A stretch of 64,000 nt of DNA from Muribaculaceae bacterium (GTDB lineage: Bacteria > Bacteroidota > Bacteroidia > Bacteroidales > Muribaculaceae): contig CAJSYI010000007.1 of the NCBI GenBank assembly GCA_910573745.1, forward strand, positions 1 to 64,000. The letters run 5' to 3'. This document shows positions 1 to 8,966 of this stretch, in pieces; position 1 is the first letter of the stretch; every line of letters begins with the position of its first letter. The position numbers and the translations under genes are program-made. A model generated the notes under the pieces. It did no database searches and had not been told where the DNA came from. It saw nothing but the letters and a program-made list of their open reading frames with translations.

Positions 1-63
1 CCCCGGGGCATCGAGCCCCGGAGGATTTTACCCCAACCTCGGGGATCTCAGGCTCATACCTGC

Positions 64-1032
64 ATGTCTCCACAGTCTTCGGACTGTTTAACATTCATTC
101 ATAATCTCAAACCCTCTGACCCGTCAATATTTTTCAGGACGCCACACTTTCTTGTTCTCGGCAGTAATCAAATTGAATACTATGGTATATTCCTCTGTGT
201 TCTCACCCTTGGGCTCAGTATCGTGTCAAGGTCTACAGGTTCGATCGAGGTGAGACATGATGCATATGTCACTTGTGCCGACGTATACCGTCGGCTTTGT
301 ATGGATGATTCGCTTAATGCATATTGCCGTCGCATTTACCTAACTCAAGACTCTGTGCTTTCGCACAGCTATGCGGTCAATGTGCTCAACAGCGAGGCGC
401 GGATGGATATGCTCAGAAATGAAGAGAGGCATAAGGCGGAGAAAAAAGAGGAGCGTATGTGGATACTGCTCTCCGGAACTGTGACGCTGCTCTTGGCGGG
501 AATTGTGCTGTCGGATACCCGTCTCCGTATGCAGAGACACAAAATTGAGGAATTGAAGTCAAGACATGAACTGGAACTGGAGAGACGCAGGCTTGTGTCG
601 TCGGCTCTTGTCATGACCGAGAACGACAACTTTCTAGAGTCGATGCTCGGCGACATAGCCGAGATAAAGAGGTCTCCCGACATAAGGCATAAACTTGGCC
701 TGCTGGAGCAGAGCCTGAGACTGCATCTGAGCGGACGTGAGGACTGGGATGTCTTCAAGGCGATGTTCGACAAAGTGCATCCAAGTTTCTCGGCTAATCT
801 GAAGCATGGCTATCTAAGACTTACGGAGGGAGATATCCGGCTTGCCATATATCTGAAGTCTGGTCTGACCACCAAACAAATCGTGCGGATGCTACTGCTT
901 CAGCCAGACTCGGTCAAGAAGAACCGCCAGCGTCTCCGCCGACATCTCGAATTGGATTCCGGTGTGTCGCTCGAGACTTTTCTGCGCTCTTTCGACGGCT
1001 CGGGCGATAATCCATCTGGTTTTCCGGTATGA
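64..1032 (+). CDS. LuxR-type HTH regulator with one membrane helix, probably 5'-truncated
   Basis: The C-terminal half matches the Bacteroidota pattern of TPR region, membrane helix, coiled coil and LuxR-type helix-turn-helix. A TPR-like helix pair is seen at about residues 66-100, a membrane helix at 133-150, a charged coiled coil at 152-180 and a helix-turn-helix at about 252-292 (LTEGDIRLAIYLKSGLTTKQ). Full-length relatives usually carry several TPRs after a signal peptide and exceed 500 residues. Here only one TPR-like repeat remains, and the first 60 residues resemble neither a signal peptide nor a TPR, so the true start is uncertain and the gene may be a remnant. It presumably tied a periplasmic or cytoplasmic signal to transcription. 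It points away from the secreted-protein cluster next to it. Confidence 0.5.
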   Translation: MSPQSSDCLTFIHNLKPSDPSIFFRTPHFLVLGSNQIEYYGIFLCVLTLGLSIVSRSTGSIEVRHDAYVTCADVYRRLCMDDSLNAYCRRIYLTQDSVLSHSYAVNVLNSEARMDMLRNEERHKAEKKEERMWILLSGTVTLLLAGIVLSDTRLRMQRHKIEELKSRHELELERRRLVSSALVMTENDNFLESMLGDIAEIKRSPDIRHKLGLLEQSLRLHLSGREDWDVFKAMFDKVHPSFSANLKHGYLRLTEGDIRLAIYLKSGLTTKQIVRMLLLQPDSVKKNRQRLRRHLELDSGVSLETFLRSFDGSGDNPSGFPV

Positions 1033-1311
1033 GAGACGACTTTTGCGGCCTGGCAATCCGTTTAAATCGACACTTCCTTGCATGAAGACGGGGTTGGCAA
1101 GGCCATACCGGAAGATATGTCTTCTGCTCCGCGCACATGACCCACCTTTGTCCGTGTGGAAACCGCTTTGCTCCGTGTCTCCCGGTTTAGGATATGGAAT
1201 TGCAAAAATATATCAACCAGGCCATTCATAATATATCACTTTTAAGAGAAGAAGTCAGGAGGTGAATGCCGGAATTCCGTGTTTCCCGGAGTTTTTGTGA
1301 TGGCACAAAAA
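1033..1311. other. Intergenic stretch with no gene seen
   Basis: The short open frames here overlap the end of the LuxR-type gene or lack any recognisable domain. I see no RNA gene, promoter or repeat in it. Confidence 0.5.
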
Positions 1312-1335
1312 AAGCGTCCGGGATTCCGGACGCTT
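1312..1335 (-). terminator. Rho-independent terminator of the Omp28-like gene
   Basis: A perfect 10-bp stem (AAGCGTCCGG and its complement, loop of four) is followed on the minus strand by a run of seven T. It lies about 80 nt beyond the stop of the minus-strand secreted-protein gene and probably closes the four-gene cluster. Confidence 0.85.
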
Positions 1336-1362
1336 GTCGTGGAGGAGGATGTTTCTGTATTT

Positions 1363-1400
1363 AGAGCCTGTGCAAATCAGACAAGACTTGTACAGGCTCT
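1363..1400 (-). terminator. Hairpin just after the Omp28-like gene
   Basis: AGAGCCTGT and ACAGGCTCT form a 9-bp perfect stem around a 20-nt loop that holds its own small hairpin (ACAAG/CTTGT). It sits 16 nt beyond the stop codon, upstream of the U-rich terminator, and has no U-tract of its own. Confidence 0.45.
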
Positions 1401-1415
1401 TGGTTGAAGTTGCGG

Positions 1416-3278
1416 TTATTTCACCATCACCTTGGCCAATACGGGGCCTGCAGCGGTGTTTACGCGCACGAGGTAGATGCCTGAAGTGAGGCCTTCTGCC
1501 GAAGTGCGGCTTCCGGAAAGGTCATATACCTCGAAGGACTCGTATTCTCCGGCAATGCGGATCTGGCCAGCCTCGGAATATACTTTGATGGCGTTGCCTG
1601 CGTCGCCGAATGTCTCGCTTATGCCCGACTGCTTGAGGTCGGTAAGCTTCACCTTGGCAACGTTGCCCACTTCGCAGTTGTTGGGGTTCTTGTTGTCATA
1701 GTTGGCTATGAGTGCCACTATCTCCATGTCTTCGATTTTGCATGTGGCGCCTTTGTTGTCGGCATAGCTTAGTTCAGCGGTGGAGGAATATTCGTAAGGC
1801 TTGTCCCATGTCGGACGCTTGCCCCAAGTCGAGCTGTAGGCGCGGATGAGATGGTTGTGCATGAATCCGGCTGAGGCGCCAGCCTGGCTGTACGGCTTCA
1901 CGTTGTCTTCCACCACATATATGGTGATGAGCGGGTTGTCGAAGACGTGAGCTGCGGCCTTGCCGCTGATATGGAGGTTGATTGTCTTGTTCTCCTCGTC
2001 GTGGCTTCCGTGGATGTCGATGGAATAGAAAGCCTCGCGTTTGAGCTGTTCGCTCACATTCTGCTTGAGTCCTGTGGCGGAAAGCGGCTGGTGTACGGGC
2101 GAGTTCCCGGAGGTGGTGGTGCGGTTGAACATGAATGCCGGGGCAAACACGCGGTCGGAATTGTAGAACCATACCAAGGAGCTGTCGCAAGGTTTGGTGA
2201 ACCTGTCCACTCCATATCCCGAATGGTGGCATACGATTGCCACACGGTCTTTTTCAGCTTGGGTGAGCGAATTGTACATAGTGTGGAGGTTGTTGGCCGC
2301 AGGTGGGCAGTTGGGGCAGGATTCGGTGGTGAATTCCTCAATGAGCACCGAGCGTGCGAAAGTGCCGTTGATCGATGCTATCTTCTCCATCGCCATTTCG
2401 TTGTTGGACGGGGATTCGTCGTCCTTGCCGTTGGGCTTCTCGATCTTCAGGGTGAAGTTATAGTCCTTTTCCGGCTCCAGTCCGTCGAAAGAGAAAAGCT
2501 CCGTGAATTCCTGACGGACGTCGTGCTGGAGGTCGCATGTTACGGTGTGAGACTGCGAAAGGCCGTTTTCTTCGTCGGAGATGACGAGGGTGTACGAATC
2601 CACGGGAAGCATGCCGGCATTGTGGACGGAATACTTCACTGTGAACGGAGTACCGCTGACGATGTAAGTGTCCTCGATGGACGCGGCCGTAAGCTCAAGG
2701 TCGTTCTGCGGAAGGTTGTCGCTTTGGATGAGGGCTTCCAGGTTGAGGATGCCGTAGGTTTCCGACAGGTCTTGCCATTCGCCTTCGCCGATCCTGACCC
2801 AGCAGGCACCGGCGTGGGTGCCTTCCTGCGAAGACAGCAGGAAGAAGTTGGCGGCCTTGGAGAATGTCATGGTGTAGCCCACGTAGTATCCTTTGCCTTG
2901 CTCGATTGCCACCGGCGAGTCGAAACGGATGGAATTCCATCCGGTGCCGAGCGCGGGGTCGGTTTCGGAGGATACTTCATTTGATGCGATGTCTTGGCCG
3001 CTGATGTCGTCGCGCAGCCATGCCTTTATGCTTGCCGTGTTGTATTTGGAGTGTATGCCCACGTTCACGCCTGTGATGCTTCCCTGGGCAAAGCGGGCCA
3101 TGTCTTCAGGTGTGAAGTAGATGGCCGCATCGACGGTCATTGCTCCGTCGGTGCTTATCATCTTGTCGTTGAGCGTAGCGGTGTTGTCACAGAACCCGAA
3201 TCTGTAGTCGCTTTGTGCTCCTGCGGTCAAGGCCACGGATGCCGTGAGGGTCGCCGCAAGTAAAAGTTTTTTGTTCAT
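1416..3278 (-). CDS. Secreted Omp28-like protein with thioredoxin-like motif and T9SS-like C-terminal domain
   Basis: 620 residues. A signal peptide (MNKKLLLAATLTASVALTAG) is followed by a beta-rich region, a CARDB-like segment at about 195-300, and a thioredoxin-fold-like Omp28 region in which CPNCPP lies at residues 321-326 after EEFTTES. The last 70 residues end in a segment of the type SGIYLVRVNTAAGPVLAKVMVK, as in T9SS sorting domains. I infer export across the outer membrane and surface attachment or release. Whether the CxxC pair is redox active cannot be told from sequence. It is the last gene of a run of four minus-strand secreted-protein genes and is followed by two hairpins, one a canonical terminator. 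Confidence 0.8.
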   Translation of the reverse strand: MNKKLLLAATLTASVALTAGAQSDYRFGFCDNTATLNDKMISTDGAMTVDAAIYFTPEDMARFAQGSITGVNVGIHSKYNTASIKAWLRDDISGQDIASNEVSSETDPALGTGWNSIRFDSPVAIEQGKGYYVGYTMTFSKAANFFLLSSQEGTHAGACWVRIGEGEWQDLSETYGILNLEALIQSDNLPQNDLELTAASIEDTYIVSGTPFTVKYSVHNAGMLPVDSYTLVISDEENGLSQSHTVTCDLQHDVRQEFTELFSFDGLEPEKDYNFTLKIEKPNGKDDESPSNNEMAMEKIASINGTFARSVLIEEFTTESCPNCPPAANNLHTMYNSLTQAEKDRVAIVCHHSGYGVDRFTKPCDSSLVWFYNSDRVFAPAFMFNRTTTSGNSPVHQPLSATGLKQNVSEQLKREAFYSIDIHGSHDEENKTINLHISGKAAAHVFDNPLITIYVVEDNVKPYSQAGASAGFMHNHLIRAYSSTWGKRPTWDKPYEYSSTAELSYADNKGATCKIEDMEIVALIANYDNKNPNNCEVGNVAKVKLTDLKQSGISETFGDAGNAIKVYSEAGQIRIAGEYESFEVYDLSGSRTSAEGLTSGIYLVRVNTAAGPVLAKVMVK

Positions 3279-3316
3279 TTGGAAAAGTGATTGTTTGGTT
3301 TTTAAGTAGATTTATA

Positions 3317-3352
3317 AGGCCGGACTCTTAGAGAAGTCCCGGAGCCCGGCCT
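3317..3352 (-). terminator. GC-rich hairpin between two secreted-protein genes
   Basis: An 11-position stem (AGGCCGG, one mismatch, CTC) closes a 14-nt loop 22 nt beyond the stop of the upstream cargo gene. No U-tract follows on the minus strand, so it may be a partial terminator or an mRNA 3'-end stabiliser. Confidence 0.45.
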
Positions 3353-3374
3353 CACATCGGTTTATTGCAGTTTT

Positions 3375-6300
3375 TTATCTTACGATTGTTTTCACGCTCG
3401 TGTCTCCGGCTTTCACTATGTAGAGTCCGGGTTGAACGTGGATTGTCTCCGTTTCGGAAGCCTTTGCGATGGCGGCCACGTTCTTTCCGTCGGCAGAGAA
3501 GACCGTTATGGCCTTGTCGGCTGCGCCGGTTACCGTTATTGCGCCGTCGGCAGTCATGACCACGGGGCAGCCGTCGTTTCCGCCGTTGAAGATGTCTTCG
3601 ATTCCTGAGGTTGACGAGATTCTGTATTTGGAGATAACGATGTTCTGGTAGGGAGCGGTATATTCCACAGTCAGATATATGCTGACCCAGCCTTTCTGGT
3701 TGTATTTGTCTGGCAACAGGAGCGACTGCGGAGTGTAGCCGTTGCCTGTGGCCGGCAGTTGTCCGATCAGCTCATAGTCGGTCATTCCCACGGTGCTTGC
3801 ATAGACGTTTACCTTTGGCGTGGAGTTTGACTGGAAGGTAGTGAACTCCAGCAGTATGCCTTCGTGTCCGATGGTCGAGAATTTCGGGAACTGTATGTAA
3901 CCGGTGGTCCCGGCAGCCGTTGTGGATCCTATGAGGGCCACGTTGGATGGCGTAGCGTAGCTTGGGTTGGTTTCCGCAGGGTTTGCCACGCTCCAAGACG
4001 TGTTTTCGTATTCTCCGGTAGTGACCGGGCTGATGGGGTTGTAGTTGATGCCGGGTTTTCCGTTGACTATGAAATCCTCATTGATGCCGAGCGTGAAAGG
4101 CGTGCCGAGCTGTACGCGCGTTGACGCGTATTCAGATGATGCTCCCGCGCTGGATACGGCCTGTATGATCACGTCGTAGGTGGCGAGCTTGCCCTCTTTC
4201 ACGAACATCGGGTATTCGGGAATCTTGCCCAGTTCCGCATACTGCTTGTAGGAGTCGGTTACCTTGTCGTATGTGCAGAGCCAATACGTGATGCCTTCGG
4301 GATCCACATATCCTCCGTTGAGGCCGACCGTAGGCGCGTCCCATGTGATGTATGCCTCCAGGTTGTTTTCCTGGACGTCGGCCACGAGGTTGGTCACGCG
4401 GCCGGGGATGTCGATGCCGCAGTAGACCTCGTATTTTTTTGTCTGTCCTTTGACTCCGCCGAGGGCAGGTGTGATTTCAATCTCGTTGATGCCAGTATAC
4501 GCGTCGATCGTAACGTTCTGCTGGCTTCCGGGCTTTCCGGTTACGGCGGTCTTGTCGTCGTTCAATATCGATACGGTGATGTCGGAGCCTGCGGGTATCG
4601 CCTCTCCGTTGAGCATGCGTTCCGGCATCTTGAAGCCGAGGATGGCTTTCAGTGCGCCTTTGGGGGCGGCTTCTATTTTGAGGTCGGCAGGGTTGGCGGG
4701 AGCTTTGCCGCTGAGCGAGGTCAGCTCCGTCTTGAATCTGCGGGCCTTTATGCGTGTGCCGCCTTCCGGGGCGTACGCGCGTATGCCGATCACGATGCTC
4801 TCGGCTCCTTCTAAGTCTCCCGTGAGCGAGAACAGTCCGTTGAACTCTGTGAGCGAGGTGCTGGTGATTTCCGTGAGGGGGATGATTGCGGTCTTCATTG
4901 CCTCGGGGCCGGCTTCGCGTCCGACGCATACCTGGAGTTGCGCGGGCTTGTCGCCGGCGGAGTTGAGGGCGGCGTTTATGGCAAACGAATAGACTCCGTC
5001 GGCCTTGCTGCAGGCCATCGGGGGGAGGAACAGCCATTCGTCCACTTTCGTGTCGGCTGAATACCCGGAGATGAAGAGTTCAAGCCCGCGTGCGCCGTTG
5101 TTGTATTCCCATACGTTGCCGTTTCCGTCTGTGTCCTCGACTGTGCAGAGGTTGGCCTGCTGAAGGTCGGGGATGAGGGTGAGCGGGAGCGACAGAGGCT
5201 TGCCGGTGAGGTATTTGTTGGATTCGGCTTCCGACGATTCTCCGTTGCCTATGGCGGTTACAGTGGCCGTGTAGGCGGTATACTGTGTGTCGGCGGGATA
5301 GCTTACCGGGATGCTTGTCGAGGAAGTGGTCCCTATTTCCTTGCCGTTGACGGCAACGCGGTATTGCAATGAGGCCGGATCCACGTAGCCGCCGTGTACG
5401 CCCACGGTCACGGCGTCCCATGTCGCGGTTGTGGCGTCGAGCTTGACGTTAGCCGGAGCAGACGGCGTGTCGATGCCGATATAGAGGAACGTTGATTCCG
5501 GCAGGCTGTAGACTTCTCCTGACTTCACGGACACGGAGAAGAGGTGTTCGCCGGTGGTGAGGTCTTTCACAGGGGCCGAGACTTTCTCTCCCGGCTTTCC
5601 GGATCCGGAAGCCACGTCGTTGCCGTCCACGGAGAGGATCCACTGCAGGTCTCCGGTCAGTGCCTCGCCTCCGTTGGTCTTTTCGGGCATTGTGAACGAC
5701 ACGTTGCCAGAAAGCGCTCCTTGCGGGAAGTCCATTTCGCCGAATGCCGGCTTCATCGGAGCCGCGGGGTCTTCATTTCCGGAGATGGGGACCATGAACG
5801 AGAACTGCGTCATGTCCGTGTAGTCGCAGACGTTGGTAACCTTTTTGTTGGTGATGTCCACCAATGCCATGTGCGACTTGTGGTCTTTCGTGAAGTAGTT
5901 CCAGTAATATGCCCTTTTGGAAGGGTCGTACATCATGCCGGTGTAGGTGTATGAAAAGTCCTCGATGGCTGGATAGAATGCCTTGGTCTGGTTGCCCGTC
6001 TTAAGGTCTATGTAGACGAAATACAGGCGGTTGAATCCCACGAGCCGGTTTTCAGACGTGTTGAACGTAAGCGATGAGCAGTATTCGTCATCGGTGATTT
6101 CGCGGATTATCGACGTTTCCGAGAAGTCGGGGGTCGAGGATTTGAACACGAATGCGTTTCCTTCGGCATTGTACCCGTATCCGTAGACGCGGTCAGTGCC
6201 GGGGTCGTAGGCCGCTGTGCGGTAATAGTTCAGGTAATTGATGCTGCCGTCGTCGTTCTTGAGGTTGACGGCTTTGTTCACGAGATATTCGCCGTTCTCA

Positions 6301-6593
6301 GGGTTCATCTCCACATACTGGTATGTGTACAGCTGTCCTCCGTTGAGCAGCGAGGATATGCCGCATATGCGGTCGTTGCGCATCCATCCGAACATCATCG
6401 GCGACAGGTTGAGGGTCAGCTGGTCGGCCCAGACGAAAGTGGTGCTGCCCTTGTCGTTCATGTAGAACCACCCCATCTGGTCGTTGGAGTTGTAGTTCAC
6501 ATATCCTTGGAGGACATAGTCGTTGGCCGGGGCGGCTGATGCTGCTGCGGAGCATAGCATTCCGACGGCCAATACGGTTGAAAATGGTTTCAT
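3375..6593 (-). CDS. Large secreted fibronectin-type protein with T9SS-like C-terminal domain
   Basis: 1072 residues with a signal peptide (MKPFSTVLAVGMLCSAAASA). Residues of about 20-275 look like a beta-propeller-like domain with repeated Tyr/Asp/Gly strands. Two FN3-like modules follow, each with the signature WDA-PTVG-x-x-GGYVDP, at about 380-470 and 740-850, separated and followed by jelly-roll-like beta domains. The tail (GLYIVKAGDTSVKTIVR) is a T9SS-like sorting segment. I infer a surface or secreted protein, perhaps binding or degrading a polymer, but no catalytic motif is visible. It is a paralogue of its neighbour of 725 residues and of the 1384-residue protein at 27-31 kb. Confidence 0.75.
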   Translation of the reverse strand: MKPFSTVLAVGMLCSAAASAAPANDYVLQGYVNYNSNDQMGWFYMNDKGSTTFVWADQLTLNLSPMMFGWMRNDRICGISSLLNGGQLYTYQYVEMNPENGEYLVNKAVNLKNDDGSINYLNYYRTAAYDPGTDRVYGYGYNAEGNAFVFKSSTPDFSETSIIREITDDEYCSSLTFNTSENRLVGFNRLYFVYIDLKTGNQTKAFYPAIEDFSYTYTGMMYDPSKRAYYWNYFTKDHKSHMALVDITNKKVTNVCDYTDMTQFSFMVPISGNEDPAAPMKPAFGEMDFPQGALSGNVSFTMPEKTNGGEALTGDLQWILSVDGNDVASGSGKPGEKVSAPVKDLTTGEHLFSVSVKSGEVYSLPESTFLYIGIDTPSAPANVKLDATTATWDAVTVGVHGGYVDPASLQYRVAVNGKEIGTTSSTSIPVSYPADTQYTAYTATVTAIGNGESSEAESNKYLTGKPLSLPLTLIPDLQQANLCTVEDTDGNGNVWEYNNGARGLELFISGYSADTKVDEWLFLPPMACSKADGVYSFAINAALNSAGDKPAQLQVCVGREAGPEAMKTAIIPLTEITSTSLTEFNGLFSLTGDLEGAESIVIGIRAYAPEGGTRIKARRFKTELTSLSGKAPANPADLKIEAAPKGALKAILGFKMPERMLNGEAIPAGSDITVSILNDDKTAVTGKPGSQQNVTIDAYTGINEIEITPALGGVKGQTKKYEVYCGIDIPGRVTNLVADVQENNLEAYITWDAPTVGLNGGYVDPEGITYWLCTYDKVTDSYKQYAELGKIPEYPMFVKEGKLATYDVIIQAVSSAGASSEYASTRVQLGTPFTLGINEDFIVNGKPGINYNPISPVTTGEYENTSWSVANPAETNPSYATPSNVALIGSTTAAGTTGYIQFPKFSTIGHEGILLEFTTFQSNSTPKVNVYASTVGMTDYELIGQLPATGNGYTPQSLLLPDKYNQKGWVSIYLTVEYTAPYQNIVISKYRISSTSGIEDIFNGGNDGCPVVMTADGAITVTGAADKAITVFSADGKNVAAIAKASETETIHVQPGLYIVKAGDTSVKTIVR

Positions 6594-6615
6594 TTGTATT
6601 GTCAGGGTTGCTGAA

Positions 6616-6649
6616 GGCGTCTCAGAATTCCGGACCGGTCTGAGACGCC
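6616..6649 (-). terminator. Perfect 11-bp hairpin between two secreted-protein genes
   Basis: GGCGTCTCAGA pairs perfectly with TCTGAGACGCC around a 12-nt loop, 22 nt beyond the stop of the 725-residue cargo gene. It lacks a U-tract on the minus strand. Confidence 0.5.
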
Positions 6650-6670
6650 CCCAAATGTGGTTGTTTCTGA

Positions 6671-8848
6671 TTATTTCACGTACACCTTGAAAGCCTTGCC
6701 GGCAGCCCTTACGATGTAGATGCCTGAAGGCACGCAGACCGTGGCCGAGCCGTTCACCTGCGGCGATGCGGCAAGGCGGCCGTCGGCGGCGTAGATTCCG
6801 GCTTTGCCTTCGAAGCCGGAGATGCGTATGGCACCGTCGGTTGCCGCTGCCTCGATTCCTCCTTCGGCAGAGATTCCTTCCGCGGCAGAGGGCTTGTCGG
6901 TCTTGGTGATGTTGATGTTGCGCACGTAGATTCCGCGTTGGTCGGGATCGCCCACGTAATGGATTCCGATGTAGTAGGTCCCTACCGAGGGGATGTCGAA
7001 GTCGTAGTTGACCTTGTAGTATGCCCTGGAGGTTATTTTCGTCTTCGGTGCGATTCTCTTTTCGCGGATTCCGTCGAGAGTGGGTTCAGAGCCGCGCCAC
7101 ACGTCGAAGTATTCCTCCGGTTTGACGGGGCTGTCGTATTTCACCTCAAATTCGATATTGTATTTCATGGAGGTGTCTTCGATCCAGAGCGGCGGAGTGA
7201 TGAGGTAGTCGTCGCCGGGGTTGTCCCAGTCCTTGTTGGAATAGAACGCGTTTCCGCCTCCGATTTCGGTCATGAAGCTCCAGCGGCTCTTGTCGTTGTC
7301 CACATTGATTATGGTCATTTTTGCCGCGTCGTCGTTGGTCGGCTGGATGGAATAAGGCACATCGTAGCCACGGCCGGTGAACACCTTGTTGGAGCGTGCG
7401 AATTCCGACTGCATCTCTTCTGCGATTGCCATCACGAGGAATTCATATTCGCGTGTTGCCTCGTCGGTGGGGAGCTGCACGTCGGCCTCGCATTCGGTTG
7501 TGGCGTTGCCTACCTGCTTACCGTCGAGGAAGATGGCGTAGACGAGCTTGGATGCATCCAGCGGCCCGCGGTGTGCGCCGAATTCCGGTGCGGTCCATGT
7601 AAGCTTGAAGTTGCCGGGCGACACGGGAGTCAGCGTTACGTCCGTCGGGGGCATCGGCGCGTCTTTTCCGAGCCAGGTGTTTTTTACCACGGAGGCTCCT
7701 TTTGCGTCGCCTGCGGATGCACGGAACGTGAAGTTGTTCTCGCCGTTTGTGAGGCCGGAATACGATACCGTTACCTGTTCACCCGGAGCTGCGGTGCCAG
7801 ACTGGGTCTTGTCGCCGCAGGCGGCTGTCCATGTCATGGATGCAGGCGCGTCGTTTCCGTCGGCGAGCTTTGTAGGCATGGTGTAGACGATGCTTCCGTC
7901 GAGCGAGGTGCCGGTGAAGTCCATCGACACGAATTCCGGAGCCACGGGGCCGTTGTCGTCCCCGTCGGTGTCGGTGGTGGTGAGGTAGACGAACTGGTCC
8001 CAGTCATGAAGCGGGGCGATAAGGCTCCATTTGTGGTCGCCGGAAGCCTCGATGCGCACGAGGTGCGAAGAGTAGTCGGGGAGCTGGCGGTTCCAGATGA
8101 AAGCGTTGTCCTTCGGGCTGTAGGTCATTCCCGATTCCCACCGGCCTATCGACGTGCCGGGGGAGTAGTTCATCTCGTCGAACTTGCCGATCCATTCGAA
8201 GTTGCCGTGGACGTCTACGCGTATGAAGTCTCCGAATACGTCCACGCCGTACATGTGGTTGTCGGCCGACGAGAAGCAGCATGATATGAGAAGGCTGTAG
8301 TCGGCCGGCATCTCGCGGACGATTTCCGTCTTTTCCGGGTTGCATGCCGGAGCCTTCACGAAGTACCAGCGGGACTGGTCTATGTTTGACGAGAATCCGT
8401 AGACATGGTCGTCGTCCGGGTTGTATGCGCCGGAGACCATTCTCCTGATGGCGTTTTCTCCTTGTACGTCGAATTCGCGCTCTTCGAGCTGGCGGCCGTC
8501 CTCGATGCTGAATTCAAGATAATTCATCATGGTGGCGTTTCCTAAGTTGCCGCAAAGTATGCCGTTTCGGAGATAGACCACATTGAAGTACGTGCCGTAG
8601 TCGCCGAGGCGCGTGTCTTTCCAGATTTCGATTTCTTCGCCGTTTGTGCCGAACCGGAACCATCCGGTGTGGGGTTCGCGGTCTGTTTCCCCTACTGTGG
8701 GAGGCTTTTGATAGCCGTTGAAGCCGAAGATGTTGGCGTCAGGGTGGATTGTCGCGTTTTCAGCGTATGCCCCGGCGGATAATGCCATCGTGCCTGCGGC
8801 CATCGCCGCAAACCCTAAAGCATGTCTGAGGTTTGTTGGTTTTGTCAT
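6671..8848 (-). CDS. Secreted fibronectin-type protein with T9SS-like C-terminal domain
   Basis: 725 residues. The N-terminus (MTKPTNLRHALGFAAMAAGTMALSAGAYA) is a signal peptide. A propeller-like region covers about 35-290, a beta domain about 300-395, and an FN3 module with WTAPEFGAHRGPLDASKLVY about 400-490. A jelly-roll-like domain of about 150 residues and a T9SS-like tail (GIYIVRAAGKAFKVYVK) follow. Domain order matches the first two thirds of the 1072-residue neighbour, so the two probably arose by duplication. No catalytic residues are recognised. No promoter is visible in the 118-nt gap upstream, which fits cotranscription with the next gene up. Confidence 0.75.
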   Translation of the reverse strand: MTKPTNLRHALGFAAMAAGTMALSAGAYAENATIHPDANIFGFNGYQKPPTVGETDREPHTGWFRFGTNGEEIEIWKDTRLGDYGTYFNVVYLRNGILCGNLGNATMMNYLEFSIEDGRQLEEREFDVQGENAIRRMVSGAYNPDDDHVYGFSSNIDQSRWYFVKAPACNPEKTEIVREMPADYSLLISCCFSSADNHMYGVDVFGDFIRVDVHGNFEWIGKFDEMNYSPGTSIGRWESGMTYSPKDNAFIWNRQLPDYSSHLVRIEASGDHKWSLIAPLHDWDQFVYLTTTDTDGDDNGPVAPEFVSMDFTGTSLDGSIVYTMPTKLADGNDAPASMTWTAACGDKTQSGTAAPGEQVTVSYSGLTNGENNFTFRASAGDAKGASVVKNTWLGKDAPMPPTDVTLTPVSPGNFKLTWTAPEFGAHRGPLDASKLVYAIFLDGKQVGNATTECEADVQLPTDEATREYEFLVMAIAEEMQSEFARSNKVFTGRGYDVPYSIQPTNDDAAKMTIINVDNDKSRWSFMTEIGGGNAFYSNKDWDNPGDDYLITPPLWIEDTSMKYNIEFEVKYDSPVKPEEYFDVWRGSEPTLDGIREKRIAPKTKITSRAYYKVNYDFDIPSVGTYYIGIHYVGDPDQRGIYVRNINITKTDKPSAAEGISAEGGIEAAATDGAIRISGFEGKAGIYAADGRLAASPQVNGSATVCVPSGIYIVRAAGKAFKVYVK

Positions 8849-8884
8849 TTTCTAAGAAGTGAAAAGTCGGTTGCTTTTTTGTTT

Positions 8885-8922
8885 GACAGGCGGTAGAATC
8901 CTGATGGTTTCTGCCGCCTGTC
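8885..8922 (-). terminator. Long hairpin between two secreted-protein genes
   Basis: GACAGGCGG and CCGCCTGTC form a perfect 9-bp stem, extended after a T/G step by AGAA/TTCT. It lies 45 nt beyond the stop of the 942-residue cargo gene. A second, smaller hairpin (AAGCG/CGCTT) lies between it and the stop. Neither has a minus-strand U-tract. Confidence 0.45.
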
Positions 8923-8966
8923 CTTATTAGATTAAGCGTCAAAACGCTTTTCGTCCGTTTCTGCGA

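Noticed and set aside
1947-2984. 345-residue open frame opposite the Omp28-like gene
   Set aside because: It is the mirror of a protein with clear signal peptide and domains; its product is Val/Gly/Arg-rich with no domain. High GC gives such shadow frames.
6938-8284. 448-residue open frame opposite the 725-residue cargo gene
   Set aside because: Antisense to a convincing FN3 secreted protein; composition is shadow-like and there is no promoter or start context.
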